From Niveispirillum sp. (GTDB taxonomy: Bacteria > Pseudomonadota > Alphaproteobacteria > Azospirillales > Azospirillaceae): 41,467 nt of DNA. How positions within the stretch are numbered: the stretch's first letter is position 1; every line of letters begins with the position of its first letter. Under the pieces are notes generated by a model. That model was not told the origin of the DNA and ran no database searches. It saw only the letters and a program-made list of their open reading frames with translations. The position numbers were made by a program, and so were the translations under genes. Location: contig NZ_JAGOGJ010000055.1 of the NCBI RefSeq assembly GCF_017996735.1, positions 1 to 41,467 on the forward strand, written 5' to 3'. Positions 31,487 through 39,993 of the stretch are shown here, piece by piece.

Positions 31487-33166
31487 TCAGCCCAGACGGC
31501 GGGCCGCTTCCACGGCCATGGCCATGGCCTCCACCCGGCCGAGGCGGGTTGCGGCCAGCCCATGGTCGCCCAGGCGGAAGGCGTCCAGTAGCAGGCGCAG
31601 TTCGCCCGCTATCTCGTCCTTGATCTTTTTCACCGCCCTTGCGCGGGTGGCGCTGTCCGGGGCGGCTGCCACGGTCAGTTCCCATGGCCCGCCATTGACG
31701 GCGCGTGGCGGCGCGGCGTCGGCCAGTTCCAGCAGGGCGCGGGCGCGGGCGGCGGGGTCGCGCAGGGTGCTGGCCGCCTTTTCCCGCGCCGCGCGCTGGG
31801 CGTCGGCCAGTTCCATCGCCCGCTCCCCCTTTTCCTGAAACCGGGCCGGAGCCAGGATCCGGGCGAAACCCGCAGACTGCCGCTCGATGGTGGCGGCCTC
31901 CAGTTCGAAGGTCGCGGCGACGCCCAGCCGGGTGAAAGGATCAACCTTTCCCGGCGGCTGAATCGATCCACAGCCATGGCAGAACAGGGCGCGGGGCGAT
32001 ACGTCGCCGGCGCAATGCCAACAGGGGATAGTGGTTTCCACGATTCTGGTCCCTCGGGTGGCCGGCCGGGCGCGAGCGGCAAGCGGCAGATAACAGGAAA
32101 GGAAGCGGTCGATATCGTCGGCCGTATTGTCCCAGCCCAGGCTGACGCGGATGGCCGACCCGGCGATGCCCTCGTCCAGCCCCATGGCGGCCAGGACGGG
32201 GGAGGTTTTCACCTTGCCCGACGAACAGGCCGATCCGGCGCTGACGGCGATGCCGGCCAGATCGAAGGCCATCAACTGGCTGTTGGCCGGCATGCCGGGC
32301 AGGGCCAGGCAACTGGTATTGGCCACGCGGTGGCTGTCGGCGCCGACGATGCGCACCCAGGGGGCCGCCTGTTGCACGGCATGTTCCAGCCGGTCGCGCA
32401 GACCGGCGATGGTCTGATATGCGGCCAGCCCGTCCTGTGCCGCCACCGCTGCAGCCCCGAATCCGGCGATGCCGGCCACATTTTCGGTGCCCGCCCGCAT
32501 GCGGCGTTCCTGTCCGCCGCCGCGCAGCAGGGGCAGAAGCGGCACGGACGGTGCGGCCAGCAGCGCGCCAACGCCCTGCGGCCCGCCGATCTTGTGTGCC
32601 GAGAGGGTGACAAGGTCCAGACCGAGATCGTCCATGTCGAACGGGATGCGCCCCACGGCCTGCACGGCGTCGCTGTGCAGCCAGCCGCCATGCCGGTGAA
32701 CCAGGGCGGCGATGGCCGCCAGGGGCTGGATGATGCCGGTCTCGCTGTTCACGGCCTGCACGCTGACCAGGGCCGGGCCGTCGGCCAGCAGGCGTTCCAG
32801 CGTGGCAAGGTCGATCAGCCCGTCCGGGCCGACCGGGATCACGGCGCTGTCCGCCCCGGCGCATTCCAGCACCGACGGATGTTCGGTGGCGCCCAGCAGC
32901 AGGCGGCGGCCATGTGGTGCGGCCAGGGACAGCGCGTGGTTGTTGGCCTCCGTCCCGCCGCCGGTGAAGGTGACCTGCGCCGCCGTCACGCCGGCCAATG
33001 CGGCCACCCGGTCGCGCGCATCCTCCACGCTCCGCCGGGCCTTGCGGCCGAATCCATGGATGGAGGAGGGGTTTCCAACCTCCGCCAGGGCGGCGACCAT
33101 TGCCTCCCTTGCGGCGGGCCGCAGGGGCGTCGTGGCGTTCCAGTCGAGGTAAAGGGGAGGGCGCAT
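31487..33166 (-). CDS. Cysteine desulfurase fused to a degenerate HscB-like domain
   Basis: One open frame of 559 aa. Residues 1-365 form a complete class V cysteine desulfurase: His96, Asp167 in HSDAVQAVG, PLP lysine 192 in SAHKIGGPQG, and active Cys314 in SAGSACSSG. Residues 381-559 resemble the iron-sulfur co-chaperone HscB: a zinc ribbon (Cys382, 385, 396, 399 in CWHC and CHGCG, then SIQPP), a J-domain-like part, and a C-terminal helical part. The HPD motif needed to stimulate HscA is replaced by APA (439-441). The ATG at 33166 fits the normal desulfurase start; the frame stays open further upstream without family likeness. No iscU, iscA, hscA or fdx is nearby. See findings. Confidence 0.85.
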   Translation of the reverse strand: MRPPLYLDWNATTPLRPAAREAMVAALAEVGNPSSIHGFGRKARRSVEDARDRVAALAGVTAAQVTFTGGGTEANNHALSLAAPHGRRLLLGATEHPSVLECAGADSAVIPVGPDGLIDLATLERLLADGPALVSVQAVNSETGIIQPLAAIAALVHRHGGWLHSDAVQAVGRIPFDMDDLGLDLVTLSAHKIGGPQGVGALLAAPSVPLLPLLRGGGQERRMRAGTENVAGIAGFGAAAVAAQDGLAAYQTIAGLRDRLEHAVQQAAPWVRIVGADSHRVANTSCLALPGMPANSQLMAFDLAGIAVSAGSACSSGKVKTSPVLAAMGLDEGIAGSAIRVSLGWDNTADDIDRFLSCYLPLAARARPATRGTRIVETTIPCWHCAGDVSPRALFCHGCGSIQPPGKVDPFTRLGVAATFELEAATIERQSAGFARILAPARFQEKGERAMELADAQRAAREKAASTLRDPAARARALLELADAAPPRAVNGGPWELTVAAAPDSATRARAVKKIKDEIAGELRLLLDAFRLGDHGLAATRLGRVEAMAMAVEAARRLG

Positions 33167-33479
33167 GGGCTGCTTTTCCGCCAAAGGCTTGAATTCCCCT
33201 GCGAAGAGGCTTGAATACGAATATGGGCGCTGTGGTATAGTCTGCCTCCATGCCATTGCGGTTAACGCGCTGGCACAGTCCCGTGGACGGCGGGGCGTGT
33301 CCCTTCCGGGCACGGCTCGACGGCCCACAACCGCCTGAGGCAGTCCTATAGAATGACAGGGATGGACGGTCAAGAATCGCCCTTCTACCAAGACCGCCCG
33401 GTCTTGGGTCGCTCGCGGGTCGCTGCCGACCGCCTGTTGACGCTCGCCCCTCGCATGTCTGACCGGGACCGGTGCATCG
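33167..33479. other. Divergent intergenic region, desulfurase/hydrolase
   Basis: 313 bases between divergent genes. It holds a direct repeat AGGCTTGAAT (33185 and 33207), a promoter-like TTGAAT (33211) to TATAGT (33236) pair on the plus strand with a long 19-base spacer, and a perfect 8-bp hairpin CCAAGACC/GGTCTTGG (33388-33407). A 33-codon frame from ATG 33250 has no support as a gene. Confidence 0.4.
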
Positions 33480-34142
33480 ATGCCTGACGTGATCATGAAC
33501 GGCCCCGCCGGCCGTCTGGAAGGTCGCTACTCTCATAGCAAAGTGCCGAATGCGCCCATCGCCCTGCTGCTGCATCCGCATCCGCAGCATGGTGGGACGA
33601 TGAATAACCGCATCGTGTACACGCTGTTCCATGCCTTCACGAAGCGCGGCTTCTCCGCCCTGCGCTTCAATTTCCGGGGTGTGGGGCGCAGCCAGGGCAC
33701 CTATGACCGTGGCGAAGGGGAATTGTCCGATGCCGCGTCGGCGCTGGACTGGCTGCAAACCTATAATCCCAACGCTTCGGCCTGCTGGATCGGGGGGTTC
33801 AGCTTTGGCGCCTGGATCGGCATGCAGTTGCTGATGCGCCGGCCGGAGCTGGATGGGTTCCTGTCGGTCGCGCCGCCGGCCAACATGTTCGATTTCAGCT
33901 TTCTGGCGCCGTGCCCGGCGTCGGGCCTGATCGTGCATGGCGACCGGGACGAGATCGTGCCCGAGGCGTCGGTGACCCGTCTGGTCAACAAGCTGTCGGC
34001 GCAGAAGGACATCAAGATCGACTATCGTCGCCTGGAAGGGGCGAACCATTTCTTCAACGAGAAATCGGAAGAGCTGGGCCGGATGGTCGACGATTATCTG
34101 GACGTGGCCCTGACCAAGCCGATGGGGCCGAACGCGGGGTGA
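33480..34142 (+). CDS. Alpha/beta hydrolase (COG2945-like)
   Basis: A 220-aa cytoplasmic hydrolase. It opens with the alphaproteobacterial pattern NGPAGRLEGRY and HPHPQHGGTMNN. The catalytic triad is Ser108 in GGFSFGAW, an Asp in HGDRDEIV (about 155-157) and His190 in GANHFF. The family is conserved beside desulfurase or Fe-S genes in several alphaproteobacteria, as here where it diverges from the desulfurase-HscB gene, but its substrate is unknown. ATG 33480 is the natural start. Confidence 0.88.
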   Translation: MPDVIMNGPAGRLEGRYSHSKVPNAPIALLLHPHPQHGGTMNNRIVYTLFHAFTKRGFSALRFNFRGVGRSQGTYDRGEGELSDAASALDWLQTYNPNASACWIGGFSFGAWIGMQLLMRRPELDGFLSVAPPANMFDFSFLAPCPASGLIVHGDRDEIVPEASVTRLVNKLSAQKDIKIDYRRLEGANHFFNEKSEELGRMVDDYLDVALTKPMGPNAG

Positions 34143-34232
34143 TCGGGCGGGCAGGGTCGATAGCGCTTCCACCTTGCCCCCCAACCATCGCCCCTGCAGA
34201 ATGCCGGCATCGAACCTGACGCGGGCGGGGCC

Positions 34233-35402
34233 ATGCTATCCGACATTATCGATGCAGTCCGCGCGGGGCAGCCGCTGCGGATCACCGGTGGCGACAGCAA
34301 GCCCGGCCTGGGGCACGCCGTCACGGGTGCGGACCTGTGCCTGTCCCCCCTTGCCGACCTGATCTCCCATGAACCGGCCGAACTGATCCTGGTGGCCCAG
34401 CCGGGCTTGCCGCTGGCTGAACTGAACCGCCTGCTGTCCGCCAACGGTCAGGCCCTGGCCTTTGATCCGCCGGACCTGGGGCCGCTTTACGGCCGGCCGG
34501 CGGGGGGCGGCACCCTGGGCGGGATCGTGGCCACGGGCCTGTCGGGGCCGGGCCGGGTGAAGGCGGGGGCTGTGCGTGACCATGTGCTGGGCATGACCGC
34601 CATTTCGGGCGATGGCCGGACCTTCCGGTCGGGCGGCAAGGTGGTGAAGAATGTCACCGGCTTTGACCTGCCCAAGCTGCTGACCGGTGCCCACGGGACC
34701 CTGGGCATCATGACGGAGATCGTGGTGAAGGTGCTGCCGGCGCCGCCCGTGTCGAAGACCCTGGTGCTGGCCGGGATCGAGGGGGCGGAGGCGACACGCG
34801 CCATGGCCGACGCATTGGGTTCGGCGGCAGAGGTGGGGGCGGCCGCCTGGACCCCGTCCTACCTGCCGCTGGATGGCCTGCTGCCCGACCGCACGCCCTG
34901 TGCGCTGCTGCGGCTGGATGGGGTGTCGGTGTCGGTGGCCGACCGGCTGTCGGCATTGGACAGATTGCTGGCGGGGCGGGCGGCCATGGCTGTGCTGGAT
35001 GGGGACGAATCGGCGGCACTCTGGTCCTGTCTGCGCGATGCCATGCCGTTCGCCGAACGACCCGACCTGGATGTGTGGCGCCTGTCGGTGCCGCCCATGG
35101 CGGGGATGGGGGCGCTGTCCGCCATCCGGGCGGCGATCCCGCGGGCACTGGGCTGGCTGGATTGGGGCGGCGGCCTGGTCTGGGTCGGGGTGCCGGGGGG
35201 CATGTCCGATGCCGGCGCCGGCATCGTGCGCGGGTCGGTGGGGACCGACGGGCATGCCACCTTGATGCGGGCCCCGGACCCCGTGAAGGCAGTTGTCCCG
35301 GTGTTCCAGCTTCTGCCCGCCCCGCTTGCGGCCCTGACGGCCCGGGTGCGGGCACAGTTCGACCCCGCCGGCATCCTGAACCCCGGCCGGATGGGGGCGT
35401 GA
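34233..35402 (+). CDS. glcE: Glycolate oxidase FAD-binding subunit GlcE
   Basis: A 389-aa protein with the shortened FAD-binding type 4 domain of GlcE: RITGGDSKPGLG, PAGGGTLGGIVATGLSGPGR, VKNVTGFDLPKLLTGAHGTLGIMTEIVVKVLP. The C-terminal end PAGILNPGRM matches the GlcD/GlcE family end. It is part of the membrane-associated glycolate oxidase. The stop overlaps the glcF start (TGATG), so the two are translationally coupled. Its partner glcD is 8.3 kb away on the other strand. Confidence 0.92.
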   Translation: MLSDIIDAVRAGQPLRITGGDSKPGLGHAVTGADLCLSPLADLISHEPAELILVAQPGLPLAELNRLLSANGQALAFDPPDLGPLYGRPAGGGTLGGIVATGLSGPGRVKAGAVRDHVLGMTAISGDGRTFRSGGKVVKNVTGFDLPKLLTGAHGTLGIMTEIVVKVLPAPPVSKTLVLAGIEGAEATRAMADALGSAAEVGAAAWTPSYLPLDGLLPDRTPCALLRLDGVSVSVADRLSALDRLLAGRAAMAVLDGDESAALWSCLRDAMPFAERPDLDVWRLSVPPMAGMGALSAIRAAIPRALGWLDWGGGLVWVGVPGGMSDAGAGIVRGSVGTDGHATLMRAPDPVKAVVPVFQLLPAPLAALTARVRAQFDPAGILNPGRMGA

Positions 35403-36706
35403 TGCAGACCAGCTTCACCCTGGCGCAACTGGCCGACAGCGGCACGGCGGAGGCCGAGAGAATCCTGCGCACCTGCGTGCATTGCGGGTTCTGCACGGCC
35501 ACCTGCCCCACCTATCGCCTGACGGGGGATGAGCGCGACGGCCCGCGTGGCCGCATCTATCTGATCAAGGATATGCTGGAAAGCGGGCGGGATGCCGGGC
35601 CGGTGGAAACCCACCATATCGACCGCTGCCTGTCGTGCCTGTCCTGCATGACGACCTGCCCGTCGGGTGTGCACTATATGCATCTGGTCGACCATGCCCG
35701 CGCCCATATCGAGAAGACGGCCAAGCGGCCGGTCAAGGTGCGGCTTACGCGGGCGGCCCTGCGCCTGATCCTGCCGCATGCAGGGCGATTCCGGGCCGCG
35801 ATGGGGTTGGCGCGGCTGGCCCGGCCCTTCCGCGCCGTGCTGCCGCCCGACCTGCGCGGCATGCTGGACCTGGCCCCCGACCATGTATTTGCGCGCAGCG
35901 CCCAGGAGGCGCCGGGGACCTTTCCGGCGCAAGGCGCGCGGCGGATGCGGGTGGCGCTGTTGCCCGGCTGTGTGCAACCGGCGTTGAACCCGGAAATCAA
36001 TGCCGCCGCCATCCGCCTGCTGACGCGGCTGGGGGCAGAGGTGGTGGTGGCGAAGGGGATCGGCTGCTGTGGGGCGCTGACCCACCATATGGGCCGGGAC
36101 GGTCACGGATTCGCGGCGGCCAATATCCACGCCTGGATGGCGGAAATGGAGGGGGCGGGCCTGGATGCCATCATCGTCACGGCCAGCGGCTGTGGCACGA
36201 CCGTCAAGGATTACGGCCATATGTTCCGCGACGACCCGGCCCTTGGGGGACCGGCGGCGAAAATATCGGCCCTGGCACGCGATGTGACGGAGGTGCTGTC
36301 GGCCTTGGGCCTGCCGGACGGTACGACGGCACCACGCCCCCTGCGCGTCGTCTATCACGCCGCCTGTTCGTTGCAGCATGGGCAGAAGGTGAAGGACCCG
36401 CCGCGTGACCTTCTTCGCCGGGCGGGTTTTACGCTGCTGGACGTGCCTGACGGCCATCTCTGCTGTGGTTCTGCCGGCACCTACAACCTGCTGCAGCCGG
36501 AGCTGGCGGGCCAGTTGCGCGACGCCAAGGTAGCGGCCATCGAAGGGACAAAGCCCGACGTGATTGCCGCCGGCAATATCGGCTGCATGACACAGATCGG
36601 CTCGGGCACGGCCCTGCCCCTTGTGCATACAGTGCAATTGCTGGACTGGGCCACGGGCGGGCCGGTCCCCCCGGAATTATCGGATGACCGCAAGAAAAAG
36701 ATATAA
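35402..36706 (+). CDS. glcF: Glycolate oxidase iron-sulfur subunit GlcF
   Basis: A 434-aa protein with two 4Fe-4S motifs, CVHCGFCTATCP (Cys25, 28, 31, 35) and CLSCLSCMTTCP (Cys76, 79, 82, 86), and two CCG-type motifs (IGCCGALTHH, LCCGSAGTYN) shared with heterodisulfide reductase subunits. It carries electrons from the GlcD/GlcE flavins to the quinone pool. The ATG overlaps the glcE stop; its own TAA overlaps the ATG of the next gene. A longer frame upstream to 35075 lies inside glcE and is spurious. Confidence 0.94.
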   Translation: MQTSFTLAQLADSGTAEAERILRTCVHCGFCTATCPTYRLTGDERDGPRGRIYLIKDMLESGRDAGPVETHHIDRCLSCLSCMTTCPSGVHYMHLVDHARAHIEKTAKRPVKVRLTRAALRLILPHAGRFRAAMGLARLARPFRAVLPPDLRGMLDLAPDHVFARSAQEAPGTFPAQGARRMRVALLPGCVQPALNPEINAAAIRLLTRLGAEVVVAKGIGCCGALTHHMGRDGHGFAAANIHAWMAEMEGAGLDAIIVTASGCGTTVKDYGHMFRDDPALGGPAAKISALARDVTEVLSALGLPDGTTAPRPLRVVYHAACSLQHGQKVKDPPRDLLRRAGFTLLDVPDGHLCCGSAGTYNLLQPELAGQLRDAKVAAIEGTKPDVIAAGNIGCMTQIGSGTALPLVHTVQLLDWATGGPVPPELSDDRKKKI

Positions 36707-37311
36707 TGATGCAAAAAAGATCTTGGTCGCATCAGCAAATTCTGGGGTTGTTTCCCGAGAAACCGATCAACATTCTGGATATCGGTGCCGGTAGTTTTCC
36801 TTTCAGGAAGCGCGAACAGGATAAGATAGTTACTGTTGATTTTGATTCAGCGACGGATCAAACGGTGGTTTGTGACTTCACGCGCGATTGGCCGTTTTCT
36901 GATGAGCAGTTTGATTTTATCTATGCCAGTCATGTCATTGAACATCTTTATCCGCAGGATCGTGATCGCGTCATCATGTCGATCTTTCGCAGCCTGAAGC
37001 GCGGTGGGCTGCTTTTTATCCGCGTTCCACACCAAAGCAGCATCCAGGGCACCGGCTGGGAACATTATACCTTGTATGGCCTTAACGGCTTTTATAGCCT
37101 CACCCATGGAAGGAATCCGTATCTTCCCAAAATGGAACTGGTTTCCGTGGGTGCCTGGCTTTCCGACGTCGAGTCCTTCTATGCCAGAAGACCGCTCCTC
37201 ATTCGGTTGATCGAGCGCGTCCTGAACAAATCCCACCGCCTCACCGATGCGTTATTGTGTTTCCTGGTCGGTGGCGTGCCAGAGGTGCAGGCCTTGTTGC
37301 GCCGCTCCTGA
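36706..37311 (+). CDS. Class I methyltransferase of unusual composition
   Basis: A 201-aa protein with SAM-binding motif NILDIGAGSFPF at about 22-33, the acidic VDFDSAT after strand 2, and FDFIYASHVIEHLYPQDRDRVIMSIFRSLKRGGLLFIRVPH, the Methyltransf_11 type signature. The last 40 residues are basic and hydrophobic. Base composition is visibly more AT-rich than every neighbour, with A/T third positions rare elsewhere in the window, which suggests recent acquisition. The start overlaps the glcF stop (TAATG), so it is translated with glcF although its function is unlikely to be linked. The substrate is unknown; similar enzymes occur in sugar or polysaccharide clusters. Confidence 0.8.
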   Translation: MMQKRSWSHQQILGLFPEKPINILDIGAGSFPFRKREQDKIVTVDFDSATDQTVVCDFTRDWPFSDEQFDFIYASHVIEHLYPQDRDRVIMSIFRSLKRGGLLFIRVPHQSSIQGTGWEHYTLYGLNGFYSLTHGRNPYLPKMELVSVGAWLSDVESFYARRPLLIRLIERVLNKSHRLTDALLCFLVGGVPEVQALLRRS

Positions 37312-37372
37312 GAAGAACAAGCGAGCCGCCGGAAGGCCGAGTCGGACAGGAAGGGTGCCGGGTGGCGCGCCG

Positions 37373-38323
37373 CTACTTCGCGCGTTTCACAAATACGGCC
37401 ACCGCCTCTGCCACGCCGGGGGCCAGCGGCAGGTCCGGGTTGGCATAGGTGGCCAGATTGGCGGGGCGGCTGTCACCCTCCACGGCCTTCAGCACATGGT
37501 TCACGCCGGGCAGCAGGGTCAGTGTGGCCGCCGGTGCGGCGGCCTTCAGCCGTTCGGCGTCGGTCACGGAAACCTGGATGTCGTGCGTGCCCTGCAGGAT
37601 CAGCACCGGCTTGCCGGTTCCGGCGATCAGGGTGGCCGGGTCCTGGGCAAAGACGCTGATCAGGAAGCCCTGTACCTGTGGCGCAAACAGGCGCAGCAGG
37701 GGCGGGGGCAGGTCCACCGGGTCGACCCGCTTGCCGGCCTTCAGATTGTCGATGGCCCGTTCCGCCGGGACCAGCAGCGGGGCATTGGCGGGATTGGCGC
37801 GCAACTGCTCCTTCAACACCTGATCCAATGGCCGCCCGGCCGTGGCAACCAGGACAAGGCCGCAGATATCCGCCACCTTGGCGGCCGAGGCCAGTGCCAC
37901 CAGACCGCCCTCGCTATGGCCCAGCAGCCAGACGCAGGATACGCCCGTCCGCTGACGGATGGCGGCGACCCAGGCGGCGCTGTCCGCCACATAATCATCG
38001 ATGGTGACGGCATTGGCGTCCGGTATGGCGGCGCTACTCGCGAACATGCCGCGTTTGTCGATGCGCACGCTGCCCACCCCCTGTGCCGCCAGGCCTTCGG
38101 CCAACAGCCGGTAGGTCGCGGCCTTCACGCCCAGCGGGTTGTTGCCATCGCGGTCCGTGGGGCCGGATCCGGGGATGATCAGGATCATCGGCGCCTGTGC
38201 GCCCGCCTCCTGCAAGGTGCCGCGCAGGGGGTCGTTCGGGCCTGCGGCCTCGATCTCCACCGGTGCCGCCTTTGCGGCCGGGATCATCAGCAGGCTGAAC
38301 AATAGCAGGGCGGCGCGGCGCAT
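37373..38323 (-). CDS. Exported alpha/beta hydrolase
   Basis: A 316-aa hydrolase with a signal peptide (MRRAALLLFSLLMIPAAKAA, cleavage near residue 20). The nucleophile elbow is GHSEG with Ser137; the acid is in LQGTHDIQVS and the His in PGVNHVL. IIPGSGPTDRDGNNPLG forms the oxyanion region. The substrate is unknown; the type resembles periplasmic serine aminopeptidase or esterase-like proteins. It is probably monocistronic; a terminator lies just upstream of it. Confidence 0.85.
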   Translation of the reverse strand: MRRAALLLFSLLMIPAAKAAPVEIEAAGPNDPLRGTLQEAGAQAPMILIIPGSGPTDRDGNNPLGVKAATYRLLAEGLAAQGVGSVRIDKRGMFASSAAIPDANAVTIDDYVADSAAWVAAIRQRTGVSCVWLLGHSEGGLVALASAAKVADICGLVLVATAGRPLDQVLKEQLRANPANAPLLVPAERAIDNLKAGKRVDPVDLPPPLLRLFAPQVQGFLISVFAQDPATLIAGTGKPVLILQGTHDIQVSVTDAERLKAAAPAATLTLLPGVNHVLKAVEGDSRPANLATYANPDLPLAPGVAEAVAVFVKRAK

Positions 38324-38388
38324 GGCATTCCAGGCGATGATGGATACATCTTGCGATCGTAATATCCGGTCCGCCGTTCACACAAAGA

Positions 38389-38423
38389 AAAACCCCGCGC
38401 GTGCCGGGCACGTGCGGGGTTTT
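38389..38423 (-). terminator. Terminator of the inositol monophosphatase gene
   Basis: Sixteen-base arms (38389-38404 and 38408-38423, 15 of 16 complementary) with a 3-base loop; AAAACCCC/GGGGTTTT at the base gives a T tract on both strands. It begins 22 bases after the minus-strand stop. Confidence 0.88.
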
Positions 38424-38445
38424 CGGCCGTGACAATGCGTGCAGG

Positions 38446-39276
38446 TTACGCCTTCGGCTTTTCCGCCGGGGCCACCTTGGGCTTGCCGGCGTTGCGCAGG
38501 ACAACGGCCAGGTGTGAATGCAGGTTGGGGTTGGCGGCCAGGACGGAGCCGCTGGACAGCGGGCTCTTGCCGGGGCCGATTTCGCTGACAAAACCACCGG
38601 CTTCGGTGACCAGCAGCAGGCCGGCGGCCAGGTCCCACGGCTTCAGGTCGGCCTCAAAAAAACCGTCGAAACGGCCCGCAGCCGTATAGGCGAGGTCGAG
38701 CGAGGCCGCACCCCAGCGGCGGATGCCCGCCACCTGGCCCATCAGGGCTTCCAACTGCTGCAGGAACACGGGCGCATTGCCGTGACCCTTGAAGGGAATG
38801 CCGGTGGCGATCAGGCTGTCGGCCAATTGCCGGCGGGAGGAGACGCGCAGGCGGGTATGGTTCAGGAAGGCGCCCGCCCCCTTTTCGGCCCAGAACATCT
38901 CGTCATGCACCGGCTCGTACACGACGCCGGCGATGATCTCGCCCTCACGCTCCAGCGCGATGGAAACGGCCCAGTGCGGCAGGCCGTGCAGGAAATTGGT
39001 GGTGCCGTCCAGCGGATCGACGATGAAGCGGTGGGAAGCGTCCTTGCCCTTGATCTCCCCCGTCTCTTCCAGCAGCAGGCCGAAATCGGGCCGCGCCTTC
39101 TGAAGCTCTTCGCGCACGATGCGTTCGGCCTTCTGGTCGGCGGCGGACACGAAGTCCGACGGACCCTTGCGGGAGACCTGCAAGTGCTCGACCTCGCCGA
39201 AATCGCGCAGGATGGCCTTGCCGGCCTTCTCGGCCGCGCGGGTCATGACGTTCAGGATGGCCGAACGGGCTGCCAT
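38446..39276 (-). CDS. suhB: Inositol-1-monophosphatase family protein (SuhB)
   Basis: A 276-aa magnesium-dependent phosphatase. Metal ligands are in LEETGE (Glu70), DPLDGTTNF (87-95) and WDLAAG (214-219). It removes phosphate from inositol phosphates or related sugar phosphates; in E. coli SuhB also binds the transcription machinery for rRNA synthesis, which would suit its place beside efp, but that is inference. ATG 39276 is chosen over ATG 39291 because GGAG lies nine bases upstream and the protein family starts there. The C-terminal KPKVAPAEKPKA is a short basic tail. Confidence 0.92.
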   Translation of the reverse strand: MAARSAILNVMTRAAEKAGKAILRDFGEVEHLQVSRKGPSDFVSAADQKAERIVREELQKARPDFGLLLEETGEIKGKDASHRFIVDPLDGTTNFLHGLPHWAVSIALEREGEIIAGVVYEPVHDEMFWAEKGAGAFLNHTRLRVSSRRQLADSLIATGIPFKGHGNAPVFLQQLEALMGQVAGIRRWGAASLDLAYTAAGRFDGFFEADLKPWDLAAGLLLVTEAGGFVSEIGPGKSPLSSGSVLAANPNLHSHLAVVLRNAGKPKVAPAEKPKA

Positions 39277-39336
39277 GGTCGAACACTCCACAATGACGAA
39301 GAAACTGCGGGATCGAAGCCCGCCTATTTAAAAGCG

Positions 39337-39370
39337 AAACGCCCGCGCGTTCAAACCCGCGCGGGCGTTT
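39337..39370 (-). terminator. Terminator of efp
   Basis: A perfect 13-bp stem AAACGCCCGCGCG/CGCGCGGGCGTTT with an 8-base loop is followed on the minus strand by TTTCGCTTTT. It separates efp from suhB. Confidence 0.88.
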
Positions 39371-39394
39371 GATGCTGAAAACTGAGGGCGAAAC

Positions 39395-39961
39395 TCAGTC
39401 CTTGAAGCGTTCCATATATTCGCCGGTCTCGATGTTCACGACGATCTTGGTACCGGCCTCGATATGCGGCGGAACCAGGACGCGCGCACCATTTTCCAGC
39501 ACGGCGGGCTTGTAGGAAGAAGAAGCGGTCTGGCCCTTCACCACCGGGTCGGCCTCGGTGATCATCAGGACCACCGACTGCGGCAGTTCGACCGACAGCG
39601 GCGCGCCTTCGAAGGACTGCACCACGACTTCCATACCGTCCTGCAGGAAGATCTTGCCGTCGCCGATGATGTCGCCGGAGATGGTGACCTGTTCAAAGGT
39701 CTCCTTGTCCATGAAGGTGAAATTGTCATCTTCAGCGAACAGGAACGTCATCTCGTGATCGTCCAGGCGAGCGCGTTCGACGGCTTCGCCGGTGCGGAAA
39801 CGCTCGATATTCTTGTTGCCGGACTTGACGTCCTTCATTTCCAACTGAATGAAGGCGCCGCCCTTGCCGGGCTGCACGATCTGGGTGCCGGTGATCACAT
39901 AGAGACGGCCGTTATGCTCAAGGATATGACCCTTGCGCATGGTGTTCGCATTGACCTTCAT
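39395..39961 (-). CDS. efp: Elongation factor P
   Basis: EF-P rescues ribosomes stalled at polyproline. The 188-aa product has the three beta-barrel domains of the family. The tip loop is QPGKGGAF with Lys33 at the position modified by EpmA-type enzymes in many bacteria; whether it is modified here cannot be seen. The C-terminal domain has VPPHIEAGTKIVVNIETGEYMERF. The gene has its own promoter (39994-40029) and a 32-base leader, and ends at a strong terminator. It is divergent from lspA. Confidence 0.97.
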   Translation of the reverse strand: MKVNANTMRKGHILEHNGRLYVITGTQIVQPGKGGAFIQLEMKDVKSGNKNIERFRTGEAVERARLDDHEMTFLFAEDDNFTFMDKETFEQVTISGDIIGDGKIFLQDGMEVVVQSFEGAPLSVELPQSVVLMITEADPVVKGQTASSSYKPAVLENGARVLVPPHIEAGTKIVVNIETGEYMERFKD

Positions 39962-39993
39962 GACAGGCTTCTCAAACTTTATAGGAATCGAGC

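Noticed and set aside
33250..33351. 33-codon leader peptide before the alpha/beta hydrolase
   Set aside because: No ribosome binding site and no attenuator structure; noted only as part of the intergenic region.
31941..34184. A 747-codon minus-strand frame spanning the alpha/beta hydrolase and part of the desulfurase
   Set aside because: It crosses two recognised genes in a wrong frame and shows no domain of its own.
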